Assembly (NCBI GenBank): GCA_038087015.1
Contig: JASBNA010000022.1
Location: 310,001-374,000, forward strand
Source: Cerrena zonata
Taxonomy: Eukaryota > Basidiomycota > Agaricomycetes > Polyporales > Cerrenaceae
Direction of reading: 5' to 3'
DNA: 64,000 bases
The translations under genes and the position numbers were made by a program. The notes beneath the pieces were generated by a model, which was not told the DNA's origin, did not search any database, and saw nothing but the letters and a program-made list of their open reading frames with translations. Shown here in pieces: positions 1 through 12,205 of this stretch; position 1 is the first letter of the stretch, and every line of letters starts with the position of its first letter.

Positions 1-479
1 CCTTTACTTAAGATGATGAAAATCTCGTAGTCACCATAGAGTCACCTGCTCTGAGCCGTCGTGGAGATATATATACTGGTATAATATAATGCTGGTAACT
101 TGAGATTTCCCCAGCCTTGAATAAGCTGTTCGTGATCTACATAGAAACGTGATTGGACGAGCTCAGCGGAATGGTCTTACCTCCCAACCGTATTGGCAGT
201 ATATGTCATCGTTAAATATGCTATTCCCTCCGCTCACCACTGCACTGCGGATTTGTTACAAAACTAATGCTAGCTATCAACTCCTTCCCTTACAGAACAT
301 CTGGAGGCCTTAATCGATGCATCGATGATCATCGGAGCGGAGGTGCATCAAGTCCGCGAATGACATGAGGTAACTCCCAGGCTCAAGCTGCTTATCAGCA
401 CTGAGTCGCACTGACGATGCATATGATGAGGACATCGATCTCGCTGTCTCTTGGGTCTATCTATACCAATCCAAGCTCA
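1..479. other. 5' flank without recognised gene
   Basis: I see no supported gene here. The stretch is likely the promoter side of the F-box gene that begins at 480. Short open frames on both strands have no recognisable motif. Confidence 0.5.
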
Positions 480-2239
480 ATGTCATTCACCCTGCCCCCT
501 TTAAAGTCTCTGTTACAATTCGGCGATACTCGCCAACCGCCGCGTACTTGTACGAGCGATGTCGGGTATAAGGATTTTTCTAAGATCCTCGCCCATGAGA
601 CTAGACGGACGTGCGTATAACCACTTGTGTATAATGTAAAACTCAACCAAGTATGTAACGATGTAGTACCATCCCCGCTCTCGAAATGTTACTGCCATAT
701 AAAAAACGCCATTGCGTCTCGAACATGGGCAATGGAATGCGTCTGAGTAGGCATACTAGTTGGGCCCACGAATGTTTACACCGATTCTAATTGTCTGCCA
801 TATAGGGACGTCCTTACCACTACCACACGAGATTCACAATTACATCCTCGAGACGTTTTGGAATCATAAAGACATCGAATGTTCTAGTCCCGAAACCATC
901 CTTGCATGTTCACTGACTTGTAAGGTTTGGTCTAACGTCGCTCGCCGTCATATGTTTCGTGTCATCATCCTAAAGTCTTGGAATCAGCTCCAACGATTTA
1001 CTTCCCTAGTCATCGATGACAAGAATGTTATTGGATGGGTGCGGAGAGTGCGACTGTGCGGATCTCTCCCTCCCTTCGATAAAACATCCGCCGGGAAAGA
1101 GTTACCACCTGAATGGGGAGTGCGAGACCGTTGGATCTATTATTTCCCATACTCGTTGGCCCCCCGTATCCGTGACAAAACTAGCATAACCTATCAACCA
1201 TTCAATATTAGGATCCTCGAACTATTCGACTTTTCCCATATCAGTGGAGCTGTCGAAGATTGCGAATGGTTCGGATTCTGGATTCAACATTTACCGTGGT
1301 TGGAAAACGTTGACACCCTGTATCTGAAGAGTTGCGAGATGGCTTCGAACGCCATGGTCGCAATCGGACGTTCGTTGCCCCGACTACGAAGGGTTGGACT
1401 CACAAATTGTGACTTCACTTCCAAAAATCACGCTACGGTTACAGATCTTTCATCATCCCCATCTAGTATACTTAATGATGAGGAGTCACTGAAGCTGTTC
1501 TCAGAAATGTGTGCTCGTAATGGCCAAGACGTCAACGAGGTCCTTCGAGACAGAATACCCCGGAACGGCGTGAAGTATACCCTCATGTATCCAGCTCCCT
1601 TCATCGAGTCACTCTATGTGAACAACATGTCGTCGCAGTACATGTGTACAGATCTTCACTCGCTCTATGGATGGATTATGCCCAATTATATCAAGCACAG
1701 CTTACGAACTCTAGATTTATCGGCAGAACTGGATCTTAAAATGACTGCGTGGTTCATCAACGAGCTTGGATCCTCTCCAGGCTTGCAACACCTCAGAATA
1801 TGGTTTCCTTGTGATGTGGGGCTACGTAAGTCTTTTCACTATGATGATAGTTGTTATTATATGATTTTTTTCTCTAGTGGAGCGTTTCGGTTACTGTTTT
1901 TCGAAATTAACCAACCTGAGATCCATTACCTTGCATGGTGAAAAGCTTGAAGGTTTCCAAGTCGAGACGTTCCTCCATATTCTATCCGACTTGAATGCTC
2001 CGGGATTACGGCAAATTACGTTGGCAATCCGGCATGACAATCGTTACACGGCAGTTAAAGAGCTAGATGATTGTTTGACGCATAAATTCAAGTCCCTGGA
2101 AGCAGTCACCGTGGAATGTGTCGACCTGGAGGGTGCGGACCTAGAGGTAGCCAGACAGGAGATACAGGCCATATTCGTCCAAGCTAACTATCGAGGCCTG
2201 TTGACGGTCCAGGGACATACAGATCCTTTCCGTTATTAG
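480..2239 (+). CDS. F-box protein, type A (4 exons, 530 aa)
   Basis: Predicted substrate-receptor subunit of an SCF-type ubiquitin ligase. Inferred exons are 480-610, 667-746, 806-1825 and 1878-2239; phases agree across all junctions and give 530 residues. Exon 1 (starts MSFTLP, contains DFSKIL) matches exon 1 of the copy at 24322, which is why I prefer this start to the in-frame ATG at 772. The F-box-like segment lies at about residues 72-120 (LPHEIHNYILETFW, then SSPETILACSLTCKVW and RRHMFR). The rest is a leucine-rich, LRR-like C-terminal half with phrases such as LTNLRSITL. The exon 2/3 border (donor at 747) is the least certain: a 32-base alternative exists but is too short for a typical intron. 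The target is unknown. The closest relative in the window is the 24322-26072 gene. Confidence 0.8.
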
Positions 2240-3057
2240 CAACAAGGGCTGCCATCACTTCGCTTCGGCATAAAAGGTCAAGATAAGATGACAGGATGAA
2301 AGATAGAATAAACAATGTGGAGGTTTATGTAAATCATGCAAAGATAACTACATACTGTGGTATGTATTGTACTAGTATCACACCAGAACCTTAACAAGTT
2401 GAAGATGAGGACTCATGTTGAATTGGTGTTGGCTGAGAGCGGAGGTTGGATAAGTGCACGCTGCGCGCGCCAGCAACTTGAAATTACTTACCAAGCGAAC
2501 GGATTACAGCTTCAATACAGATCACTCGTACTCACCCTGTCTGAAGTTGGTTTCCCTCGGGCAGACTCAAGCATTGAAGCAAGCTGAGACTTGGTCTCTC
2601 CATACGGTCACTATCTAATCTAATCTTACAATTGACGACCGGGACAAATAAGTACAAATGAATTGGAGGCATAATTGTAATTCCCTTGCTTGCAAGGGTG
2701 CTTGCAAGGGCTCTCTGCTGGGTCTTATTGCATGTAACCCGGTTCAATCCAAGTCCGTAACTCTCCGGGCCTGGACGCAGGGGCGCCTCACTTCAACGAG
2801 CACGACTCGGAAGTACTAGGCCTATTTTGCACCTTGAATAGAATACTGATTAAACGGGCTCAAGGAGACTATTTTGGAGCTTAAGTATGATTATAAACCT
2901 AGCTTCAATACCAGAAATATTTCAGGATTCATGATAGAGACTGTTGGTGCACCCTCACATTGCATTTAAAGGTAATGACATTATCTCAGTGAGCCATTTT
3001 GTCCTCCACAAGCAAGGGATCTAGCCGACAGCCGAGGCGGCATTTACTCTAGTAGTA
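2240..3057. other. Intergenic, no recognised gene
   Basis: This lies between the type-A F-box gene and a MITE-like element. Open frames are short and unsupported. A small direct duplication of TGCTTGCAAGGG occurs near 2690-2710. I see nothing else. Confidence 0.5.
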
Positions 3058-3442
3058 CAGCGCTTTGCATAAGTCCGTGAACACTCGTTCATTTTTCCAT
3101 CTATTTGTGCCTGTTTGGAGCGTGACGATTGTTACACAAGTGACCTGGGCCGCCTGCCGCCGTGATCTATAGGTTAGTACTTGAGTGGCTGTAGGCTCGT
3201 GTTCTGGGAGCAATACATCGTGTTGATTTGTGGTATACAGTTACCACTGAATGATATGTTCTTTGGGATCTTCGGACGGACGGCAACCCATGCTTGAACG
3301 TTCTTAAACTTCGATGCAAGGTAAGTACTCAGATACTAAATTAGGCTATGTTACATGTACCGTTACAGGATGTGTCAGTAAATAACAAGGACAAACAGAT
3401 GGAAAAAATGAACAAGTGTTCACGGACTTATGCAAAGCGCTG
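3058..3442. mobile_element. MITE-like element with 44-45 bp terminal inverted repeats
   Basis: The left end (3058-3101, starting CAGCGCTTTGCATAAGTCCG) and the right end (3399-3442) are inverted copies of each other over about 44 bases, with one mismatch and one T indel. Each end is flanked by TA (3056-3057 and 3443-3444), as expected of a TA target-site duplication from a Tc1/mariner-type insertion. The 385-base element has no transposase frame, so it is probably a non-autonomous miniature element. The superfamily rests on the TA flanks and on the CAG termini. Confidence 0.8.
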
Positions 3443-6400
3443 TAGATGGGCATAGACAGTTGTACTGACACCTAATTCCATCGCTTCCATCAGTATTCAT
3501 GCATATCGATCTGTCCGCACACCGTTTCTCGGCCATTCCGTTCACCTAAATTTCGGATATGCGGGTGGCTAATCCGCTATTTTTGTTTGCGTAGGAGTAT
3601 TCATGAGTCCATATTGTATATCGAGCGGAACACATGATACATATTCACGGCCTTTTCTTATGTTTATTCTCTCTGAGTAAGAAAATGTTATTTATTCGAA
3701 GAAATAGGGGAAATAATACAGATAATAAAACACGTCTGTTCACATTGACACATGAGATAGTGTTACATGGTCCATGGTATATGAGACAGGATAGTGGACA
3801 TAAGTATGGGGAGAAATCCAATGTAAGGTATGCTTTGAGGAGATAATTTGGTAATGCGAATATGGGTGTTGTCCGAGACGAAATGTGCGGGGCAAGTCTA
3901 AAGTGCGGGGAATGACAGGGTGAGTATTTATAAGCTCCGCCGATCATATGAAGGTGTTATTCAGCAGGGATTATTGAGTATGCTCCTTCTTGTGATCATC
4001 TAGCAATAGTGAAGTAGCGAATTGACACCGGCATCCAGGATGATCGCACGTGTACATTCTGCAATGCCGCGTATGAATGAATACATCCTTCAGATATATT
4101 ATTAGCTGCACGTACTCTGATGAACTTTGAAGTGACGGGGACTCTTTACAGCAGCCAACATGGGTGATTGCATTACAGTGAGGGCATAGCGGGGTATTCT
4201 GAGGCGATTTTCGAGATGACGTGGTGTATCAAACTGTGAATCATTTCCTGTTTACAAGTAGACGACTTACAGGTGGTGAATAAAAGACAACGTTGCACTG
4301 CGCGGTCATTTCTTGCATGGTTGTGTCTATGGAATTGCGATGGAGATAGGTTAGTTTGAAGGAGGGGGGTCTTGTTGGCTAGAGGTGGAAGCCTAGCGCA
4401 CAGGTCTTTTTATAGCGACCCTGAAACGATGGATATTTGGTAGAGAAAGGGGGGATATTACTGATATGGAGGGGGCCAGCACACAGGATAATAGGCAAAT
4501 TGTTCTAGCGCCCAGAGCAAATGAAACCCCAAGCTAACTAAAGAGAAGCCGTCAGAGAGACAAATTCGACGTACTGAAGGTTTTACAATCTGAATACATG
4601 CCTAGTATCTGGAAAGCCATTCTCTCCTAAATCTAAACACAGGACGCGTCTCATTAGACGAAATAACTCTCTGGTATCGTGACATGAGTGGCGCCACCCA
4701 AGTGTTTGATATCTCCTTAACAGGTTTGTGAGCGAACAAAGGTTGTCAGAATATTAACCAAGATCTAAATCCGACACAAATGGACGGAAGTAGGAGAGTT
4801 TTCCGGAGAGGCACTTTGTGGTTCGAGACAGTGGAAGGCAAGAGTTTATGAGTCCTGGTGGTATCGGCTAGCAGCAGGATATCTAGAATAGCGAATTCTA
4901 GGCATCCAAAGTACGTGATATAGAAGTTTCGATGGAAGTTCATTAACTCGTTTTGATTTGAGGGTAAATACGACATATCGATATTGTTGTGAAAGTTTGA
5001 ACTCTCTTTGTGTAGTGGGGAATGTGAATTCTCAATTCCAGTGCATATAAAAGGAGCATAATCAGCAACGACGATGATAATATTACGGGCCTCACTCTCG
5101 TGAGATCTTCACATATGGACCTTAGGTTTCTAGAGGAAGGTTCGAATGTGTTTTCCCCCAATACCATTGCAGCAACGCTTCGAAGAAAACGTCTCCGCTT
5201 CGAAAGAATGGCGAAAAGAAACAAGGTTATTGAATCGCTGTCCGATTTCAAATCTCTGAACGAAACAAACGCACATATGTTGATCATTTCCTTCTCCGCT
5301 CGGCCTAGGGGACACGTCATGACATTCTGCTATGCCTATTACAATCGTGGCGGGTGTATCGGAGAAATACCGAAAGCATGATAGCAGTGATCCTAGATCT
5401 AGATTCTGGGACAAGTATGGGTGGTTGTTTCGAGCCATGAGGCATAGGCGTTCCTCCTAGGATTACTGGAGAAGGCCACTAAGATCGCGATTGTATCAAC
5501 CGATTATGACATAAGAAAACACGATGCTAGGAAAGAGACCTTGGCCTGACCACATATCATGTGGTCCCACATACACAGCGATACTGAGAAAACAGTCAAA
5601 GAAAAGCAGGTACGAGCGTGTTCATGTTCTGAACGTCTCGAACAAGAGTGCCAACTCTGAACTCACAACCAACTTACTACCGATGAACAGTATTTGTTCA
5701 TATTTGACCGTTAGATCGACGAGCACAATTAGATCCGCTGATAAGATAGTGTTCATTTCAAATTTCGAAACAAATGCGGACCATCCACTATAAACTACAG
5801 TAAGGATGCTCTAAAATTGGTTGAAGAATGGTACTTAGGGATCGAAAAATATCTTCATAGGAAATTGCCTGCTGCGCAATTCGCCGCTACTCTGGGGCGT
5901 TTCAACGGCAGGAATGTAACCTTACTCACGGGGAGTTCATGAGTATTCGAAGCATAACTCTGGCCCAGATATACAAGGCGTATACAGCTCTTTTTCTCCC
6001 GCTGATCAAGTATCGCTGTCAGCGGGGGGCAGTGAACGGTTATTTCCTTCGGACATTTGATATAGACCCGCCGTTGCACCATATGCGGATTGTCGCGACG
6101 TTTTGGGAAATGAAGCGCTATTAGGAGGAGAGATAACATATCGGCAGAGAAAAATATGCCTGAATGAGGTGCATTCCACGGGGAGACTCTCATAAATCTA
6201 CATCAGGCACTGTCAATGAGACCCAGAAAAGGAACAGGATAGTTAGGAAAGGGTGCAAACACGAGGCAAAAACACAGAGGTAGCTATCAATATATCAAGG
6301 CAGAGAGATCCAGTCAGTGTACATCAGAGGGAGGCCCCAGGAGGGGTAAACTTCTTCGCATAAAACATGAGCAGTGATTTCGAAGACAGATACTACGTCA

Positions 6401-9008
6401 GTAACAGTTGTGCGTGACGTGTGCTTCTCGTACCAAATACCATAGAAGCCTCTTGGCTATCAAACCCACAGCCACATTTGGGGGCAACTCAGGGGTGCAT
6501 CATGATCTCTAGAAAGAAACCTGTGAACAAACACGAGGCAAGTCTTCACGACCTTGGGTATCCGTTTTTGAGTCAAAGGGGCGAGAAGATACACGACTCT
6601 TGCACAGACTTGTTGATGGAAGAGTAGAGCAATGAGGGAAAGACAAGTAGAGCAAGAGAGCGGAACCCTGAACAACGAGGAGGAGGCATTGCTCATGACA
6701 ACAACAAACATCCGGATTAGGCAGCCATATCAGGCTCGAAATGGAAATCCTGGAGTGTAGCGGATTGACCCCGAGCCATTCCGACAGTCAGAAGACCATT
6801 CACGCAAGGAATGTATTTGGTTCTAGGAGGCACCAGAGCTCTGGAGTACTGCAGTGATCTTTCAGCATCGGGATGGGTATAATGAGCTGTATAATGGTCC
6901 GAGAGGATTCTACCGGCGTCACAAACAAGCATAGGCATGACGACGGATGTGTACCAGATAATAAGGACCGCCTCTTCTAGAAGAAGCTTAAAGAATTGAT
7001 ACAGGAGAGTAGAACGGTTCAAAAAAAAATCATGCAACAAGTTGTAGAATCTCCGCAGATCCCATTGTTGCCCCAAACTATAAACACGAGAGGATTGGGG
7101 ACAACATTGATTCGGATGTCTCGTAGATTCAGAGCGTGACCCGTACACCTGCGATTCCGGGGGACTCTATCCTAGGGCGTATGATAATGAAGGCGCCACG
7201 ATGTGTCCGAGCTCTTACATTAAACAAATCAGAATAGCGGTCGGGTCGGAGAAGTTTTCAAGAGTCCACAGCATTATTTTTGTGCGAACGGAGCGGCGGT
7301 GGTTTCAACAGTTTTTAAGGGTTATAGTTCGGAGATTCCCTCGAATGATGTTGTTTACCGCAGCACGATATGTGAACACGCACAAATGAGCCTGGGCAGT
7401 TGAGAAATCGATGTTTGAACGGAGACATAGTATAACTAGAGCCTCTTGTATCTGTCGTCACTAAACATAAGTCGGAGCGTCGCACTGGTAGTAAAAATGA
7501 GCGGAATTTCGTATACGGACTCGAAGGATTGGGCTCAACATTAGCAGCGCTAATTACGTCAACACGATGACCACACCAGTCCAGACGAGTTCTCTTGCGA
7601 CGACGGTCGTCACACCCACCACCATGATTACAATGGCCCTCAGGGAATAAACAGCGGACACCTATTCTCGTTCAATCATACTGCAACCACCGGAACTAAA
7701 GTAAAAGTTTATCTTCTCTCAGTTCTTGAAAGTTGGAAATTCTAACGATTCGCGCCACATTCGATTCAGGCTACAATATCTCACCTCATCAAACATCTTG
7801 CTCCCGTCCATGTATTATCTGCCGGATGGTGCCCTGTTTAAACCGGACAGTCTCTTCAAATTTCATCTACAGCTCTCCTTCATGTGTATCTATTGTGCAT
7901 ACTGAAAGGAACGCCACAGTCGTCGCCACAGACCGCATCCATTGTAAACCCGACGGAGCTATTATATCTTTCGGATAGTGTATGATGAAAGTGAGTACAA
8001 CTGTTATATATTTTTCAAATTCGTTGTCAATTTAGTCCTCAATATTACACGAGGCGCATGTAACGGGGGTCGCCAATTTGACTTGAGAAACTCGGTATTG
8101 AGACTTTGAGACGTCATCCCTCGACCCATACCCGCTTCGTACCGCTAATTGATCTGTCTAAGTGTCATCTATTCAACTCGAGGCTCTAGATCCCTTATTC
8201 GCGACTCTCTGGGTACAACGTGGGCGTGTAAAAGTCACTTAACTTGATAGATCCGCCGCAGAAGATATCAATGCGCCTCAGCACTGAAAACGCCGAACGA
8301 CGAAAAGATAACTACAAGTCTCCACCTCTGCTATAGGACCAACACTACCGTACCCACCATTGGTCGACGTCGAGGTTGATGACCAGCGTGTGACAGCTCT
8401 CGCTCTGCACACCTTCTAAGTTAGGAGGTCATTCACTAGAGGCTGTTACAACGGTATTTCATCGTGATCGAACCTATCTAAAGGTTTCCGGTTCTGTTGT
8501 CGTGTTTCGAGCATAGGAGGAAGCATATCAAAGTTGCAGGCATTATATCTGTAACATCATATACAGTCTCGCAAATACTGATCCCCCCCCAATCCACCAT
8601 TTAGCGTCCAGGCGATGTCAAGGGAAAGAAAATTAGACAGGGTGCTGAATGTCAAGAGGGTACAAGCTACATATGGCAGGCTCGATTGTCCAGCACGTCG
8701 AAAAGGGTTCACTACTAGTTCGATATTCAATGTTCGAGAGTAAGACTAAAGCCAAGGCCACAGACCCAATATGACTATACTTTGCTTGCATTTCTTTACT
8801 CTGCATGAATCAACTATGATGAGTTTGTGTAGCATTATTCAAAATCAAACATGAGTAGGATTGCGAACGAAACCACTGTCATGATACATCCGACAAAACC
8901 AATCTAAATCTCAGAGTACAGTTTGGCAGTTAGATCATAAATACTACACCGGTAAGGAAGATGTGGAAGATGTGAAAGATGGGTGTGATGTGAAGGTCCC
9001 TCCGAACT
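3443..9008. other. 5.6 kb stretch without supported gene
   Basis: Many frames of 60-140 codons occur on both strands, but none shows a domain, a paralog in the window, or a phase-consistent splice structure. The longest is a 143-codon minus frame at 6717-7148, whose product has one hydrophobic stretch that I do not recognise. Decayed repeats or an unrecognised fast-evolving gene are possible. Confidence 0.45.
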
Positions 9009-11184
9009 TCAAGGCATTTGCGTCGTGGTTGCTTCTACTACTCGTAGGATACCCCTCGTGTGCATATTCGGAAACAACGTCTTCGCTTCCCCCGCTGGAT
9101 CCTCGACCTTTTCTTCGTCCGAGTAATCTGCAATCGAAACATTCAACTGTTTCAACTCCCGAAACCTTTCTCCGCATAGAAACGTATCGAAATGACTTAT
9201 ATATTCCAACCCCCTAGTCCAGACGAGTCTCAGTGTGGCATGTTCAAGCCGTGCAACATTGAGCTGTGCGAACAGCTGGCACACGTAGTCAGTCATTCCT
9301 ACATCAAGATAGACCTGAGGGAAGTCTAGCGTGATGCTCCTAAGATTGGTCAATTTGGAAATGTCTAATCCAATCGACGAGCCTAATTTTGAACATAAAA
9401 CGTCAAGATCACCTCGATGAAAGCATCAACCCAATTACTTACGCACGTCCTCAGTAATCTCAATGAACACTCTCAACGAACGCAGTACTTGGGATGCACC
9501 AAGATCGGCAATGAATCTGGAAACTAATCGCCAGCTCATAGCACCCCCAATATGGAGGTTCTGAAGACTAGTGCCGAGGTGGGATGGGACGAGCCAATCC
9601 CTTACCAGTGAGAACTTGAACTGATTATAATCCGACAGATCGTTGTCGACCGAGAACGAGTATAGCCAAGGGACATCATGTAGTACAGGGTACTTTACAG
9701 CACCCCCCTGGTTCAGGCCCCCTGAATCAGGAACCTCCAATGTGTCTCCTATGCGATTGTAAAATAAGATAATAAGGAACCAACCAATGCAAGAGAATCA
9801 AAAGACATACCAATGTGTTCCAGGTCTGACATCAACGATATTTCTGCAAGTTCTGCCACATTAGGGACCGCGAGGTTAACACAGGTCAAGGTTACATGAT
9901 GTAGATTAGGAAATGCTCGAACGATTGCAGTCAGCGCATTAGGTGGCATTTCGATCCGAGCCAGATGCAGCGATTCGACAGAATTTAGTGAAGCCAAGTG
10001 GGGAATCCAGCGAGAAAATGCTTCCAAGTCCTCTCTGCGCTGGCTCAGATGCTGGAAGCCGAATATGTCGAGAGATTTGACATTGGGAAAATAGGTCCCA
10101 ATGATGGTGAAAAACGAGTAAATCCAGGTGTCGAGGTCCTCTTTCACTCTTGACGATGGAGTGGGAAACAGAATTTCAGATTTGGGAACTGACTTTCCCT
10201 CGAATCGAAGCTTGCGTATCCACAATGCAATCTTCGGTTCATAGTGAATCTGCCTCGCAAGTTGATGGATGTGTTCAGGGTTCCTGATTATGACATGTCG
10301 GAAGATAAATGGGCGAGCAGCGTCCCACCACCTTGAACAGACAAGAGTGCATGTACACAATGTGCTGTTCCAGCTACCCTCATCCGTCGTCCTATTCCAG
10401 AGTTCTTCCATAATGAGACCGAGCAGTTCTGGGGGTAGAGAGTGTACTGCTCGTTTGATATTCAAAGTGTTGATCCATGGCAGACATAGCGAGTGTGCTT
10501 ACTCGTGATCACCTCCTTTGGTACGTTTGTAGTAGCTATCCTACCCTTGACGCGACTTCGTCTCGATGGTAGAACTTTCCGATCCCCTCGTATGTCTGAC
10601 TTTGCTCCCTTTGTGCCAGTGTGAGTGGTAATGCGAGCCTGTTTGGCAGGCCTTTCCTCAACGTCTTCCACCAGATTACTAGATAATTGAGTTTGAGTTT
10701 TCGGGATAGAACAAAAATAGAAAGCATACTTACTATCTATGATCTCCCCTGAGAGTGTCAGCAGGTCGTTTGAGGCGTTGAGGATGAGAAAGGTCGTACC
10801 CGCTGTACACCGTTTAATGTTATCCAAGAAATAATAACTAGCAAAGCATACTGCGAATAGTCTACCGTCTTGACTTGACTTCGAGTCTGTCGTGTTGGCC
10901 GCCCTGCGTTGCCCTGTACAAAAGCTTTCGACCGCCCCGTCTGGTTACGCTTCACAGGCCTCGGAATAGCATCTCGGGGTGGTCTGCTAGGTATGTTCAA
11001 TGTATATGATTATGAGGGCGAAATATGTTTGCAGGTGCGCACGTTGTTACTGCCTCTACGCCCACACGCTTGCGTTTCAGGCGTTCAGATCTTCGTAGGT
11101 GGCCTCTGTATTAAATCAGACACAATAGCTTTCAATTAGGTACCAAGCCACTTACACTAACGATATTGCCGAGTCCATTTCCAT
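9009..11184 (-). CDS. F-box protein, type B with basic N-terminal extension (8 exons, 596 aa)
   Basis: Predicted SCF ubiquitin-ligase receptor. Inferred exons, 5' to 3' on the minus strand, are 11184-11156, 11105-11043, 10986-10852, 10802-10734, 10678-10503, 10449-9811, 9748-9443 and 9382-9009; all phases agree and give 596 residues. Residues 1-157 are rich in Arg and Lys (RRSERLKRK near the start, later LKRP and SDIRGDRKVLPSRR) and may be a nuclear or nucleic-acid-binding region; that is inference. The F-box follows at about 158-211 (SLPPELLGLIMEELWNR, then CTLVCSRWWDAARPFIFR). LRR-like sequence fills the C-terminal half (LDISKLTNLRSITL). Exon-by-exon similarity to the broken copy at 19861-21990, with mostly synonymous differences in exon 5, supports the N-terminal exons. 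This appears to be the only intact type-B copy in the window. Confidence 0.82.
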
Positions 11185-11304
11185 GCAAACCGTTATTATC
11201 ACCTAACAATGCGTGATTATTTAATGTGGGTTGGAGAGTTGTGGCGGGCTTGACAATGATATGACAATGATGACATGTCGATAATACGACAATTTCCATA
11301 TTAG

Positions 11305-11658
11305 GACGATGTCTATGTCTTGACTGATGACGAAAGGCGAGACATGATGAAGTCTATTGGACTTATCGAAGGCACAATTCCTTCCCTTGAGGACAGTCTC
11401 AGACTCAACAGCTTGGAATTTGGTGTGTTGATTCGCGACACATCTCAATCGGGGGATACTATGACTATATCCGTTACTCCCGGCTCACAGGGAAGCGTCC
11501 GTACCATCTTCCGCCTCCCGGGCCACTCGACCAACCCCTTCCAACTTCTTAGTCCGGTTCGGGGTGAGACCCAGAAAATTTCCTTCTCAGGCAAACCATT
11601 CGAACGTAAGCTCGAAGAACTCACTGCCATGTTCCCCGGAACAAAGCCGTCCCTGTAG
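11305..11658 (+). CDS. Possible small or partial gene, 3' exon only
   Basis: An open frame of 118 codons starts right after a plausible acceptor (ATATTAG ending at 11304), beginning DDVYVLTDDERRDMM, and stops at 11656-11658. The composition looks like protein (SLRLNSLEFGVLIRD, IFRLPGHSTNPFQLL), but I do not recognise a family. No convincing upstream exon lies between here and the divergent F-box start at 11184. The first in-frame ATG is 11344, giving a 105-residue protein if no upstream exon exists. It may be a short lineage-specific gene or the tail of a decayed one. Confidence 0.35.
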   Translation, partial: DDVYVLTDDERRDMMKSIGLIEGTIPSLEDSLRLNSLEFGVLIRDTSQSGDTMTISVTPGSQGSVRTIFRLPGHSTNPFQLLSPVRGETQKISFSGKPFERKLEELTAMFPGTKPSL

Positions 11659-12205
11659 AGTCGATGATTATTGAGGAATATTTACCACAAGACCCTCTCT
11701 TGCATCTCTACTCTGAGAAATATATGTCATCTATGTTGCTACGTATTCTGAACACCAGGTTATTTGACGTGATTTTCCAACTTCCGGGGTTATCTTCTGG
11801 ATATTTATCGACTGTTCTCTCCATGCTATGTATGTCTCCTGCAGCCTTCTTTATCGGACACCATTTCTCAGGCACCATCTGTCTAATCTCCAGACTTTCA
11901 CACTCCTTATTTATTTTTATTTCTCCCGCTCATTTGTGACTCTGGACGGTCCATTTCACTAGTGACTCGCGTATACCTCAAGCAATTGATTGACATTCTT
12001 ATGCCCCATGTTAAATGTTGAACATTGTGCTTGAATTTCCTGTTCGATGTCGAAATGGGAGAACTACCTAGAATGCGTGAAAGTCGAATACTAAATTTTA
12101 CTACCCAGAGTTTGTTAGAGAGCACAGTGTATGATCGACGGAGAAATCCTTCATAAATTAATGGGTATCGAAAGGTCGAGCGAATTGAATCGTTCATGAG
12201 AGAAT

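Noticed and set aside
772..1941. F-box gene starting at the ATG at 772
   Set aside because: The homologous gene at 24322 has a matching first exon, and phase-consistent introns link an upstream exon (480-610) to the F-box exon, so the later ATG falls inside a probable intron.
6717..7148. 143-codon minus-strand frame as a gene
   Set aside because: No family resemblance, no splice structure and no paralog; length alone is not enough in this base composition.
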